Shown here piece after piece: positions 39,676 to 48,411 of a stretch of DNA of 64,000 bases. Where the stretch lies: assembly GCA_013076295.1 (NCBI GenBank), contig RQOL01000524.1, positions 248,001-312,000 on the forward strand, written 5' to 3'. The translations under genes were made by a program, and so were the position numbers. The notes below the pieces were generated by a model that was given only the letters and a program-made list of their open reading frames with translations, was not told the origin of the DNA and did not search any database. Position 1 is the first letter of the stretch. Each line of letters opens with the position of its first letter. Source of the stretch: Sanderia malayensis (taxonomy: Eukaryota; Cnidaria; Scyphozoa; Semaeostomeae; Pelagiidae).

Positions 39676-42600
39676 GTGGGAATGATTGTTAATTTTGATT
39701 AGTGTAAGTTGCGGGAATAAAAGTTAATTTTTGTTGGTGTAAATTGTGGGAATGAGTGTTATCTTTTATTAGTATAAATTGTGGAAATGAATGTTAATAT
39801 TACTGAAAAAAGTAACTAAAAGGGTATAACAATTTGTTTTCGCTGAATTGACGTGGAATCATGCGCAAATTGTGGGAATGAATGTTAATTTTGATTAATG
39901 TAAGTTGCGGGAATAAAACTTGATTTTTATTTGTAAATTGTGGGAGGGAAAATGAATTTTTATTCGTGTAAATTGTGGAAATGAGTGTTATCTTTTATTC
40001 GTGTAAATTGTGGGAATGAATGTTAATATCACTAAAAGAAGTAACTAAAAGTGTATAACAATTTGTTCTCGCTGAATTGACGTGGAATCATGCGCAAACT
40101 GTGGGAATGAATCCTAATTTAGATTAGTGTAAGTTCCGGGAATAAAAGTTATTTTTCATTGGTGTAAATTGTGGGAATGAGTGTAATCTTTTATTAGTGT
40201 AAATTGTGGGATTGAATGTTAATTTTACAGAAAAAAGTAACTATAATGTATAACAATTTGTTCTCGCTGAATTGACGTGGAATCATGCGCAAACTGTGGG
40301 AATGAATCCTAATTTTGATTAGTGTAAGTTGCGGGAATAAAAGTTATTTTTTATTGGTGTAAATTGTGGGAATGAGTGTAATCTTTTATTAGTGTAAATT
40401 GTGGGATTGACTGTAAATTTTACTGAAAAAAGTAACTATAATGTATAACAATTTGTTCTGCCTGAATTTTCGTGGAATCATGCGCAAATTGTGGGAATGA
40501 ATCCTAATTTTGATTAGTGTAAGTTGCGGGAATAAAAGTTAGTTTTTATTAGTGTAAATTGCGGGAATGATGGGTAAATTTTATTAGTGTAAATTGTGGG
40601 AATTAGTGTTAACTTTTATTAATGTAAATTGTGGGAATGAATGTTAATATTAATGAAAAAGTAACTAAAAGAGTATAACAATTTGCTTTCGCTGAATTGA
40701 CGTGGAATCATGCGCAAACTGTGGGAATGAATCCTAATTTTGATTAGTGTAAATTTCGGGAAAAAAAGTTAATTTTCATTGGTATAAATTGTGGGAATGA
40801 ATGTTATTGTAAATTGTGGGAATGAATGTTAATATTACTGAAAGAAGTAACTAAAATTGTATAACAATTTTTTCTCGTTGAATTGACGTGGAATCATGCG
40901 CAAACTGTGGAATGAATCCTAATTTTGATTAGTGTAAGTTGCGGGAATAAAAGATATTTTTTATTGGTGTAAATTGTGGGAATGAGTGTAATCTTTTATT
41001 AGTGTAAATTATGGGATTGACTGTAAATTTTACTGAAAAAAGTAACTATAATGTATAACAATTTGTTCTGCCTGAATTTTCGTGGAATCATGCGCAAATT
41101 GTGGGAATGAATCCTAATTTTGATTAGTGTAAGTTGCGGGAATAAAAGTTAGTTTTATTAGTGTAAATTGTGGGAATGCATGTTATATGACTGAAAAAAG
41201 AAACTACAAAGTGTATAACAATTTGTTCTCGCTGAATTGACCTGAAATCATGCGCAATTTGTGGGAATGAATGTTAATTTTGATTAGTGTAAATTGTGGG
41301 AGGGAAAATTAATTTTATTCGTGTAAATTGTGGGAATGAGTGTTATCTTTTATTAGTGTAAATTGTGGAATGAATGTTAATGTTACTGAAAAAGTAACTA
41401 AAAGTGTATAACAATTTGTTCTCGCTGAATTGACGTGAAACCATGCGCAAGTTTTGGGAATGAATGTTAATTTTGATTAGTGTAAGTTGCGGGAATAAAA
41501 GTTAATTTTTGTTGGTGTAAATTGTGGGAATGCATGTTTATATGACTGAAAAAGAAACTACAAGTGTATAACAATTTGTTCTCGCTGAATTGACCTGAAA
41601 TCATGCGCAATTTGTGGGAATGAATGTTAATTTTGATTAGTGTAAATTTGGGAGGGAAAATTAATTTTTATTCGTGTAAATTGTGGGAATGAGTGTTATC
41701 TTTTATTAGTGTAAATTGTGGGAATGAATGTTAATGTTACTGAAAAAGTAACTAAAAGTGTATAACAATTTGTTCTCGCTGAATTGACGTGAAACCATGC
41801 GCAAGTTTTGGGAAAGAATGTTTGTTAGTTGCGGGAATAAAAGTTAATTTTTGTTGGTGTAAATTGTGGGAATGAGAGTGTTATCTTTATTAGTATAAAT
41901 TGTGGAAATGAATGTTAATATTACTAAAAAAGTAACTAAAAGGGTATATAACATTTTGTTTTCGCTGAATTGACCTGGAATCATGCGCAAATTGTGGGAA
42001 TGAATGTTAATTTTGAAATATAAGTTGCGGGAATAAAACTTGATTTTTATTGGTGAAATTGTGGAGGGAAAAAATTTTTATTCGTGTAAATTGTGGGAAT
42101 GAGTGTTATCTTTTATTCGCAAATTGTGGGAATGAATGTTAATATTACTGAAAAAGTAACTAAAAGTGTATAACAATTTGTTCTCGCTGAATTGACGTGA
42201 AATCATGCGCAATTTGTGGGAATGAATGTTAATTTTGATTAGTGTAAATTGTGGGAGGGAAAATGAATTTTTATTCGTGTAAATTGTGGAAATGAGTGTT
42301 ATCTTTTATTCGTGTAAATTGTGGGAATGAATGTTAATATAACTGAAAAAGTATCTAAAGTGTATAACAATTTTCTTCGCTGAATTGACATGGAATCATG
42401 CGCAATTTGTGGGAATGAATGTTAATTTGATTAGTGTAAGTTGCGGGAAAAAAAGTTGATTTTTATTGGTGTAAATTGAGGAATGATAGGTAAATTTTAT
42501 TAGTGTAAATTGTGGAATGAGTGTTATCTTTTATTAGTGTAAATTGTGGGAATGAATGTTAATGTTACTAAAAAGTAACTAAAAGTGTATAACAATTTGT

Positions 42601-44095
42601 TCTCGCTGAATTGACGTGAAACCATGCGCAAGTTGTTGGGAATGAATGTTAATTTCGATGAGTGTAAATTGTGGGAGGGAAAATTAATTTTTATTCGTGT
42701 AAATTGTGGGAATTAGTGTTATCTTTTATTAGTGTAAATTGTGGGAATGAATGTTAATGTTACTGAAAAAGTAACTAAAAGTGTATAACAATTTGTTCTC
42801 GCTGAATTGACGTGAAAAAATGCGCAAGTTGTGGGAATGATGTTAATTTTGATTAGTGTAAGTTGCGGGAATAAAAGTTAATTTTGTTGGTGTAAATTGT
42901 GGGAATGAGTGTTATCTTTTTATTAGTATAAATTGTGGAAATGAATGTAATATTACTGAAAAAATAACTAAAAGGGGTATAACAATTTGTTTTCGCTGAA
43001 TTGACGTGGAATCATGCGCAAATTGTGGGAATGAATGTTAATTTTGATTAGTGTAAATTGTGGGAGGGAAAATTAATTTTTATTCGTGTAAATTGTGGGA
43101 ATGAGTGTTATCTTTTATTAGTGTAAATTGTGGGTATGAATGTTAATGTTACTGAAAAAGTAACTAAAAGTGTATAACAATTTGTTCTCGCTGAATTGAC
43201 GTGGAATCATGCGCAATTTGTGGGAATAAATGTTAATTTTGATTATTGAAAGTTGCGGAAATAAAGTTAATTTTTATTGGTGTAAATTGTGGGAATGAGT
43301 GTAATTTTTTTATTACTGTAAATTGTGGGAATGAATGTCAATTTTACTGAAAAAAGTAACCAAAAGTGCATAACAATTTGTTCTCGCTGAATTGACATGC
43401 AATCATGCGCAAATTGTGGCAATGAATCCTGAAATTTATTAGTGTAAGTTGCGGGAATAAAATTTAATTTTTATTGGTGTAAATTGTGGGAATGAATGTT
43501 ATTATAACTGAAAAAAGTATCTAAAAGTGTATAAACAATTTTTCTTCGCTGAATTTGACATGGAATCATGCGCAATTTGTGGGAATGAATGTTAATTTTT
43601 GATTAGTGTAAGTTGCGGGAAAAAAGTTGATTTTTATTGGTGTAAATTGAGGGAATGATAGGTAAATTTTATTAGTGTAAATTGTGGGAATGATGTTATC
43701 TTTTATTAGTGTAAATTGTGGGAATGAATGTTAATGTTACTGAAAAAGTAACTAAAAGTGTATAACAATTTGTTCTCGCTGAATTGACGTGAAACCATGC
43801 GCAAGTTGTGGGAATGAATGTTAATTTTGATGAGTGTAAATTGTGGGAGGGAAAATTAATTTTTATTCGTGTAAATTGTGGGAATGAGTGTTATCTTTTA
43901 TTAGTGTAAATTGTGGGAATGAATATTAATGTTACTGAAAAAGTAACTAAAAGTGTATAACAATTTGTTCTCGCTGAATTGACGTGAAACCATGCGCAAG
44001 CTGTGGGAATGATTGTTAATTTTGATTAGTGTAAGTTGCGGGAATAAAAGTTAATTTTTGTTGGTGTAAATTGTGGGAATGAGTGTTATCTTTTA

Positions 44096-44098
44096 TTA
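44096..44098. other. TTA junction at the left edge
   Basis: The satellite reads ATCTTTTATTA up to this point and the element begins ATTATTCACTCG. The uninterrupted paralogue at 49251-49290 reads CTTTTATTAGTATAAATTG, so TTA is the last base triplet shared with the target. Confidence 0.8.
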
Positions 44099-44154
44099 AT
44101 TATTCACTCGTACCGCAGAGAATCGCAAGAACAAGCCATTGCGTTATGCTTTGA

Positions 44155-44240
44155 ATCATCATCATCATCATAATAATATTCATCACAATCATAATTTACA
44201 ACATAGTCATCTTCATCATCATCATAATTTACAACATAAT
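44155..44240. repeat. (ATC)n-rich low-complexity stretch in B2
   Basis: Runs of ATC/CAT triplets alternate with two copies of ATCATAATTTACAACATA. The same stretch occurs in B1 at about 45211-45297. Confidence 0.85.
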
Positions 44241-44361
44241 TGTTAGGTAAATTACGTAAATATATCAATGATGTTATACATAAATTAAAAACAGTTAATT
44301 ACGATATTGTGGGCGGTGTAGGAAACGCATTTGCAAGGAACCAAGTGCGAGCGGAGGGGCA

Positions 44362-44401
44362 GGGACGCTGTCCCTGACTCGGAATTTACGGACGCTGTCC
44401 G
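44362..44401. repeat. Pair of short GC-rich hairpins in B2
   Basis: GGGACGCTGTCCC (44362-44374) and CGGACGCTGTCCG (44389-44401) are both perfect 5 bp stems around the same GCT loop. In B1 the first is unchanged (45418-45430) and the second carries one extra G in the loop (45445-45458). Confidence 0.85.
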
Positions 44402-44427
44402 TTTTGTTTTGACATATTTTGCGATGG

Positions 44428-44533
44428 GGTACGCGAGGCCCCTGGCTTTTTATAAGGTACGCGAGGCCTTGCCATTAATTTGTACGGGGTACGCGAGGCC
44501 CCGATTCGAAACCATAACGAGGTACGCGAGGCC
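44428..44533. repeat. Four GGTACGCGAGGCC iterons in B2
   Basis: The 13-mer GGTACGCGAGGCC occurs at 44428, 44456, 44488 and 44521 with start spacings of 28, 32 and 33 bp. The GC-rich motif stands out from the AT-rich surroundings. Regular spacing suggests a binding site for an element-encoded or host protein, but this is inference. Confidence 0.9.
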
Positions 44534-44626
44534 CCGTTGAGCCTAATACTTTACTGATTTGTATCAGTATAGGTTATTGATGTGCTATTCCGAGTTTTTG
44601 TGATATGAAGTGTTTGCACTTTTGCC

Positions 44627-44745
44627 AGTTCCTGCAAAGTTGGCGTCTCAGATGCATTGCGACTTTCAATTAATCAGGTGGTTCGTGAGAGGTAGCTCGT
44701 AGAACCTTGGATATGCCTCTATCGGTGGATAGGGAGGTGGGCGGG
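44627..44745 (-). other. 119 bp non-duplicated spacer between A2 and B2
   Basis: This segment occurs once in the window, between the A2 and B2 copies. It does not match the coding part at 45684-48001. On the minus strand one frame is open for about 26 codons before a stop, with a Pro/Tyr-rich start (PPPYPPIEAYP), but this is too short to call a gene. It could be element sequence lost from the main coding region, or filler from a rearrangement. Confidence 0.6.
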
Positions 44746-45151
44746 TAAATTTTTGTTTCCTTGATTTGCTTGGCAACTATGTATATGTTGCTTTGTTTGT
44801 AAATTGTTGCCCTTTGAGGGCTTTGCATTGTCTTATAAAGGGAGTATTTTGCGTGGTGATTCGCTTAATTGATTGGCTTGTCGCTGGTTAGCTTGCTGTG
44901 TTGGGAGCTCTGATTGGTTTATTGTGCTTGTCACTTTCATCAAGCTGAGATTAGATACAGGCAGCATCGCTATGCGTGATATTTTCGATTGGTGCCAGAT
45001 TAAAATACCTTGCCTGTGTCAAGTAATCAACGCACCCTTGGTGCGGCCCTGTTAATTTTGGTTGTTGATTAGCATCAAAAAAGAGTCACGCAATATGAGA
45101 AATCCGTGCCTAATTAACTAAAGTTAATAAATTTCATGTATTAACTAACAT
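44746..45151 (-). repeat. Split direct repeat A2 (internal copy)
   Basis: About 406 bp repeated as A1 at 48002-48408. The copies differ by one extra T in A1 near 48126 and by no substitution that I can see. It contains the same minus-strand TATA-like (44832-44839) and CCAAT (44872-44876, 44913-44917) motifs as A1. Confidence 0.9.
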
Positions 45152-45154
45152 TTA
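45152..45154. other. TTA at the B1/A2 junction
   Basis: The junction reads AACTAACAT-TTA-ATTATTCACTCG, so the same trinucleotide found at both outer edges lies exactly between the internal repeats. In split-direct-repeat retrotransposons the internal junction mimics the circle junction used by the recombinase. Confidence 0.8.
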
Positions 45155-45683
45155 ATTATTCACTCGTACCGCAGAGAAATCGCAAGAACAAGCCATTGCG
45201 TTATGCTTTGAATCATCATCATCATCATAATAATATTCATCACAATCATAATTTACAACATAGTCATCTTCATCATCATCATAATTTACAACATAATTGT
45301 TAGGTAAATTACGTAAATATATCAATGATGTATACATAAATTAAAAACAGTTAATTACGATATTGTGGGCGGTGTAGGAAACGCATTTGCAAGGAACCAA
45401 GTGCGAGCGGAGGGGCAGGGACGCTGTCCCTGACTCGGAATTTACGGACGGCTGTCCGTTTTGTTTTGACATATTTTGCGATGGGGTACGCGAGGCCCCT
45501 GGCTTTTTATAAGGTACGCGAGGCCTTGCCATTAATTTGTACGGGGTACGCGAGGCCCCGATTCGAAACCATAACGAGGTACGCGAGGCCCCGTTGAGCC
45601 TAATACTTTACTGATTTGTATCAGTATAGGTTATTGATGTGCTATTCCGAGTTTTTGTGATATGAAGTGTTTGCACTTTTGCC
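45155..45683 (-). repeat. Split direct repeat B1 (internal copy)
   Basis: 529 bp matching 44099-44626. The only differences seen are one extra A near 45177, one missing T near 45331 and one extra G near 45451. It abuts the recombinase fragment on one side and the TTA junction on the other. Confidence 0.9.
45485..45590. repeat. Four GGTACGCGAGGCC iterons in B1
   Basis: The 13-mer occurs at 45485, 45513, 45545 and 45578, with the same spacing as in B2. Confidence 0.9.
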
Positions 45684-45774
45684 CACAAATTGCGTCCAGC
45701 GATTGCCCATAAAAACGAGTATAGAGAAATGCGTGAAATTAGATGTGCAATTGTATCCAATTGTGCGGAGCAAA

Positions 45775-46130
45775 TTATGGCCATATCATTTGGTTATCGA
45801 GATCACGTGCAGTGTCCAGCTGAAGCAGCCCGGAAATGTGAAAGTGATCAAAGAATATATATTGTCGACAGAAATCTTGCAAGTTGCAAGTAAAAACGTG
45901 TTGTAAATGAAAGTCTCTCACTGCGGCCAGAAACATTGTTATTGTGTCATGTGAGACAGTCGGGGCCATGTGAGTAGCAAAATAACATAGAGTAATTCCG
46001 TCGGCGGACAAAATACCCTAAAATCCATGAGCTTTGAACGCTTAGCAAAAGTAAGGAACTGCTTGACCCCGTGCGGTGTGAGTCTTGTGTATTTGGGCGA
46101 GTGAAAAACTTGAAAATGGTGTAACAAAGG
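45775..46130 (-). pseudogene. Tyrosine recombinase fragment, N-terminal domain only
   Basis: The product would be the integrase of the element, which joins a circular DNA intermediate to the target. Two minus-strand frames carry it. The first (about 46130-46020) holds LTPHGVKQFLTFAKRSKL, and the second (46011-45775) holds TLCYFATHMA, then SHDTITMFLAAVRDFH. These match the helical core-binding domain of DIRS/Ngaro recombinases. A frameshift near 46011-46020 separates the two pieces. The second frame ends in LDNQMIWP and stop, about where the catalytic domain should begin. I see none of the catalytic Arg, His-x-x-Arg or Tyr motifs before B1, so the domain is deleted or has decayed. Family assignment rests on motif similarity read by eye. 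Confidence 0.75.
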
Positions 46131-46132
46131 CG

Positions 46133-46459
46133 TCAAAGGTGCGAAATTTCCTCCGGGAGTTGTTGAAGCAGGGGGTCGGCCCATGGCGCCAATGGTCGGA
46201 AACAATCGACCTGGAAACGTGAGAGAGAATCAGCTATTTCGTTGTTTGCTCCCGGGATGTGTTTAGCAAAAAATAGAAATTATATTGCATAGTGAGAAGC
46301 GTTAGGTGATGGACCAGAGCCATCACTTTGGGAAGGGGACGTTTTGAGGTAATGATATAAACAACAGACTCGTTATTGCATTAAAATAAATCCTTTTCGT
46401 AAACCAGCGTGGTGCACAAATAAGGCAGGCCATAACAATAGCATACAACTCTAGCCACG
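46133..46459 (-). pseudogene. RNase H domain of the pol ORF (frameshifted)
   Basis: This part would degrade the RNA strand during reverse transcription. In minus-strand order it shows LELYAIVMAC with the conserved Glu near 46450, then KRIYFN, then (in another frame from about 46380) NNESVVYIITSK and KVMALVHHLTLL, then HIPGANNEIADSLSR at 46261-46217 with the Asp at 46231-46229. The last motif is diagnostic for DIRS-order RNase H. Frame changes occur near 46380-46390 and at an A6 run (T6 on the coding strand) at 46268-46273. The usual CDN triad appears as CNN, so one catalytic Asp may be changed. The frame ends at a TGA at 46133-46135, followed directly by the recombinase fragment. Confidence 0.85.
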
Positions 46460-47270
46460 CGATGGAAATGCCTGTTTCTTGAAGGCTGACCTTACAAATT
46501 TTGTCAAACGGGGAATCAGGATTTTTAGGTTCGATAATCAAGAAATCGTCTAGGAAGTGTGTCACGTAGGAAATTACACACTTATGTTCCAGTATCCAGT
46601 GAATCGCGGTAGCATATTGATTGAAGAGAAAAGGACCGCCGCGTAGGCCAATAAGCAAGAATTTTTCGAAATAGAAACCCCCGTTCCAGTTCATACCCAA
46701 TAATTCCCAGTCGTTTGGATGACTTGAATTAGACGAAAGGCAGATTCGATGTCTGTTTTGGCCATAAATGAACCAAGCCCGAGACGTTGAGGCTCTGCAA
46801 TTGCTTCATCGATTATTACATATTTTAAAGAATGCGAGTCCTTGTCAAGGAAAGAATTGATCGAATTCGGATAAGACAAATGAAAAATTGTGCGGAATTT
46901 TTCGGAACAGTTTGCCGGAACTACCCCCAGGGGGGAAACTTGCAGGTTTGGAAACGGCGGCTCTGAAAAAGGGGCCCACTGGGCGCTCTAAGGAGACCTC
47001 TTTGTTAAGATTTTCGGTAATTTTGTCCGGGTGAAGTGAAGCAGTGGGTGGATTCGGAGAACGCCTGGGTATTCTAGGGCTGTGGTCGCTAATTGAAACA
47101 CCCTCCCGTAGTCCGGTACACAGGTCAGAAGCGAAAAACAAAAAAACAAAAAAAAACAAAAAAAAAAAACAAAAAAAAAAACAATCAGGATGGGTGTCTA
47201 AAGCGAGTTCTAGATGAACGACATCAATTCTACTCAACGGTTTTAAACTACGAGATAACGAAGTAGTAAT
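46460..47270 (-). pseudogene. Reverse transcriptase domain of the pol ORF (frameshifted, internally deleted)
   Basis: This domain copies the element RNA to DNA. In minus-strand order: HLELALDTHPD (about 47210-47185), a T-rich coding-strand tract, DKITENLNKEV (about 47020-47000) and GPF (46970). It then continues in a second frame with the region around HLSYPNSINSF (about 46882-46850) and AKTDIESAFRLI (about 46762-46727), whose Asp at 46751-46753 is motif A. A third frame starts at LGMNWNGG (46700) and carries GLRGGPFLFNQ and HFLDDFLII, with the catalytic Asp pair at 46550-46545. The family motif is usually YLDDF. Frame changes lie at an A5 run (46966-46970) and near 46719-46726. Only about 32 residues separate the Asp pair from the RNase H Glu, so the rest of the palm, thumb and connection is deleted. 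The order and motifs identify a DIRS-order RT. Confidence 0.88.
47134..47183. repeat. A-rich tract inside the RT region
   Basis: A 50 bp stretch of A runs broken by single C residues. On the coding strand it encodes a Phe-rich stretch (FFFLFFFVFLFF) between HLELALDTHPD and the next conserved piece. It is low-complexity sequence unlikely to be ancestral coding sequence. It may be an expansion, an insertion, or a poorly resolved consensus. Confidence 0.85.
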
Positions 47271-47979
47271 GTTTTCCAGAGCCGGGGTTGATGACGAGGG
47301 TGCATCTGTTTCCAGCATGCTTTCCCCCACAGCCCGGTCTGTTGCATACATGTTTAAATCGGCAGGTAGCCTCTTTACAAAAGCGTTCGATATTAAACCT
47401 GCGGCATACGTCGTCCCTTTTGGCCGCAAGGGATTTACTGTTAAAGGGTTCTTTGTTAAAAATACAATCCTCTTGATCTTGTGGGCCGGCTGTAAACGTC
47501 ATCAACCAGAATTGTTGGTCGATCCTTCCCCAGTACATCGTGCTTAACAATCTTCAAGTCGTTATCATCCCCCATTCAAATGGAAAACTTGTGGTGCCGG
47601 GGGAGATAATTTCTGGAGGTTCTGAGTGACTAATTTTTGATAATTCAAAAAACTCACCGCTCTGGATTTGTCTGACGAGGCTGTTGGAAACCTCCGGCGA
47701 GAAGGCATTGATGGTGTACGTGGCCGGCATCATCGGTGGGGCTGAACTGCTTGGAAGATGCAACGTTTCGAGTGAAACTGGCTGCGGCGTATTGGCTGGT
47801 CTATCCGTCTGTGGAGGCTTGTTGGCGGTCATCAGTTCGCGGACGATGGTAGCCAGAGAGCCTTCTATTGCCGTGTTGGCTTCGGTTGCAACACTGGGCC
47901 ATGAACTAGCAGTAGTCGCCGCTGTAGAAGGTCGCGTACTTCTCCGTATGCCTTGTTTAATTGACTTGCTTTTAGCCAT
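47248..47979 (-). pseudogene. Gag-like ORF1 with CCCH zinc finger (frameshifted, internally deleted)
   Basis: ORF1 of the element, probably a nucleic-acid-binding structural protein. The ATG at 47979 lies in good context (G at -3 and +4), about 110 bp downstream of the TATA-like motif. The first 141 codons have a Ser/Thr/Pro-rich start and the motif LVRQIQSGEFFELSKI (residues 101-116), common in DIRS/Ngaro ORF1. A TGA at 47554-47556 stops this frame. A neighbouring frame reads DDNDLKIVKHDVLG there, so a one-base indel near the G5 run at about 47565-47575 is likely. The original frame resumes with YWGRIDQQFWLMTF, then a zinc finger C-x8-C-x4-C-x3-H (47406-47350) and a second cluster C-x4-C-x3-H-x4-C ending at 47302. 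About 100 residues expected between the two parts are missing. The 3' end overlaps the start of the RT frame. Confidence 0.82.
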
Positions 47980-48001
47980 CTCACCTAGCTTTCGTTCAAA
48001 T

Positions 48002-48408
48002 TAAATTTTTGTTTCCTTGATTTGCTTGGCAACTATGTATATGTTGCTTTGTTTGTAAATTGTTGCCCTTTGAGGGCTTTGCATTGTCTTATAAAGGGAG
48101 TATTTTGCGTGGTGATTCGCTTAATTTGATTGGCTTGTCGCTGGTTAGCTTGCTGTGTTGGGAGCTCTGATTGGTTTATTGTGCTTGTCACTTTCATCAA
48201 GCTGAGATTAGATACAGGCAGCATCGCTATGCGTGATATTTTCGATTGGTGCCAGATTAAAATACCTTGCCTGTGTCAAGTAATCAACGCACCCTTGGTG
48301 CGGCCCTGTTAATTTTGGTTGTTGATTAGCATCAAAAAAGAGTCACGCAATATGAGAAATCCGTGCCTAATTAACTAAAGTTAATAAATTTCATGTATTA
48401 ACTAACAT
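48002..48408 (-). repeat. Split direct repeat A1 (outer terminal copy, 5' end of element)
   Basis: 407 bp matching A2 at 44746-45151 except for one extra T near 48126. It is the 5' end of the element in its own orientation, holds the promoter-like motifs and leads into the gag-like ORF after a short untranslated leader (48001-47980). Plus-strand 60-codon and minus-strand 63-codon frames inside it are chance frames. Confidence 0.9.
48088..48174 (-). promoter_or_regulatory. Candidate RNA polymerase II promoter in A1
   Basis: On the minus strand two CCAAT boxes (48170-48174 in AACCAATCAGAG, and 48129-48133 in GCCAATCAAA) are followed by a TATA-like TTTATAAG at 48088-48095. The gag-like ATG lies 109 bp further on. 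Order and spacing suit a promoter starting transcription near 48060. The start site itself is not visible. Confidence 0.55.
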
Positions 48409-48411
48409 TTA
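48409..48411. other. TTA junction at the right edge
   Basis: The element ends AACTAACAT and the satellite resumes TTAGTATAAATTG. Together with 44096-44098 it gives an apparent 3 bp duplication, or a shared recombination core. Confidence 0.8.

Larger units (their letters stand above)
29291..44098. repeat. AT-rich satellite array, block II
   Basis: The same ~35 bp monomer and linker continue, but the order of variants differs from block I. After the landmark at 29880, block II is dominated by units with GTGTAAATTTCGGGAAAA and by short TGTTATTGTAAATTGTGGG junctions. Large direct duplications are visible at offsets of about 3155 and 2370 bp. Parts of the block (about 33.1-33.9, 37.4-37.7, 39.1-39.6 and 40.9-42.6 kb) have many one-base losses in G or A/T runs compared with their paralogues. 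The landmark unit recurs at 40042. No gene is seen. Confidence 0.96.
44099..44626 (-). repeat. Split direct repeat B2 (outer terminal copy)
   Basis: 528 bp repeated at 45155-45683 with three single-base indels and no substitution that I can see. It contains an ATC-rich trinucleotide stretch, two perfect small hairpins and four copies of GGTACGCGAGGCC. It is the 3' end of the element in its own orientation. Confidence 0.9.
44099..48408 (-). mobile_element. Ngaro/PAT-like tyrosine-recombinase retrotransposon with split direct repeats
   Basis: A non-satellite element of about 4.3 kb in the minus orientation. Read on that strand it is A1 (48408-48002), coding region (48001-45684), B1 (45683-45155), A2 (45151-44746), a 119 bp spacer, and B2 (44626-44099). 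This is the split-direct-repeat layout of Ngaro and PAT elements in the DIRS order. TTA occurs at 44096-44098, 45152-45154 and 48409-48411, as expected if a short recombination core is shared by the ends and the internal junction. The coding part has gag-like, reverse transcriptase, RNase H and recombinase fragments in the right order. No methyltransferase is seen, which favours Ngaro over DIRS proper. All reading frames are broken, so the copy is not autonomous as read. An alternative is an internally deleted copy next to a longer copy, each flanked by TTA. Confidence 0.85.

Noticed and set aside
44155..44240. Acidic Asp/Tyr-rich peptide encoded by the ATC-rich stretch of the B repeat
   Set aside because: It is a translation of a trinucleotide repeat, with no supporting context.
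44873..45055. Identical 60-codon plus-strand frames here and at 48130-48312
   Set aside because: They are identical because A1 and A2 are repeats. The frame is antisense to the element and lies in promoter-like sequence.
47269..48004. Plus-strand frames of 62-106 codons opposite the gag-like ORF
   Set aside because: They are shadows of the minus-strand gag-like coding sequence, which has family motifs and the correct order with the RT.
44099..48408. LTR retrotransposon or endogenous virus
   Set aside because: There are no paired LTRs with TG...CA ends, no protease or DDE integrase motifs, and the terminal repeats are split direct repeats.
44096..48411. PIF/Harbinger-type DNA transposon suggested by the TTA flanks
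   Set aside because: The ends ATTATTCACTCG and AACTAACAT are not inverted repeats of each other, and the internal genes are RT, RNase H and a tyrosine recombinase.
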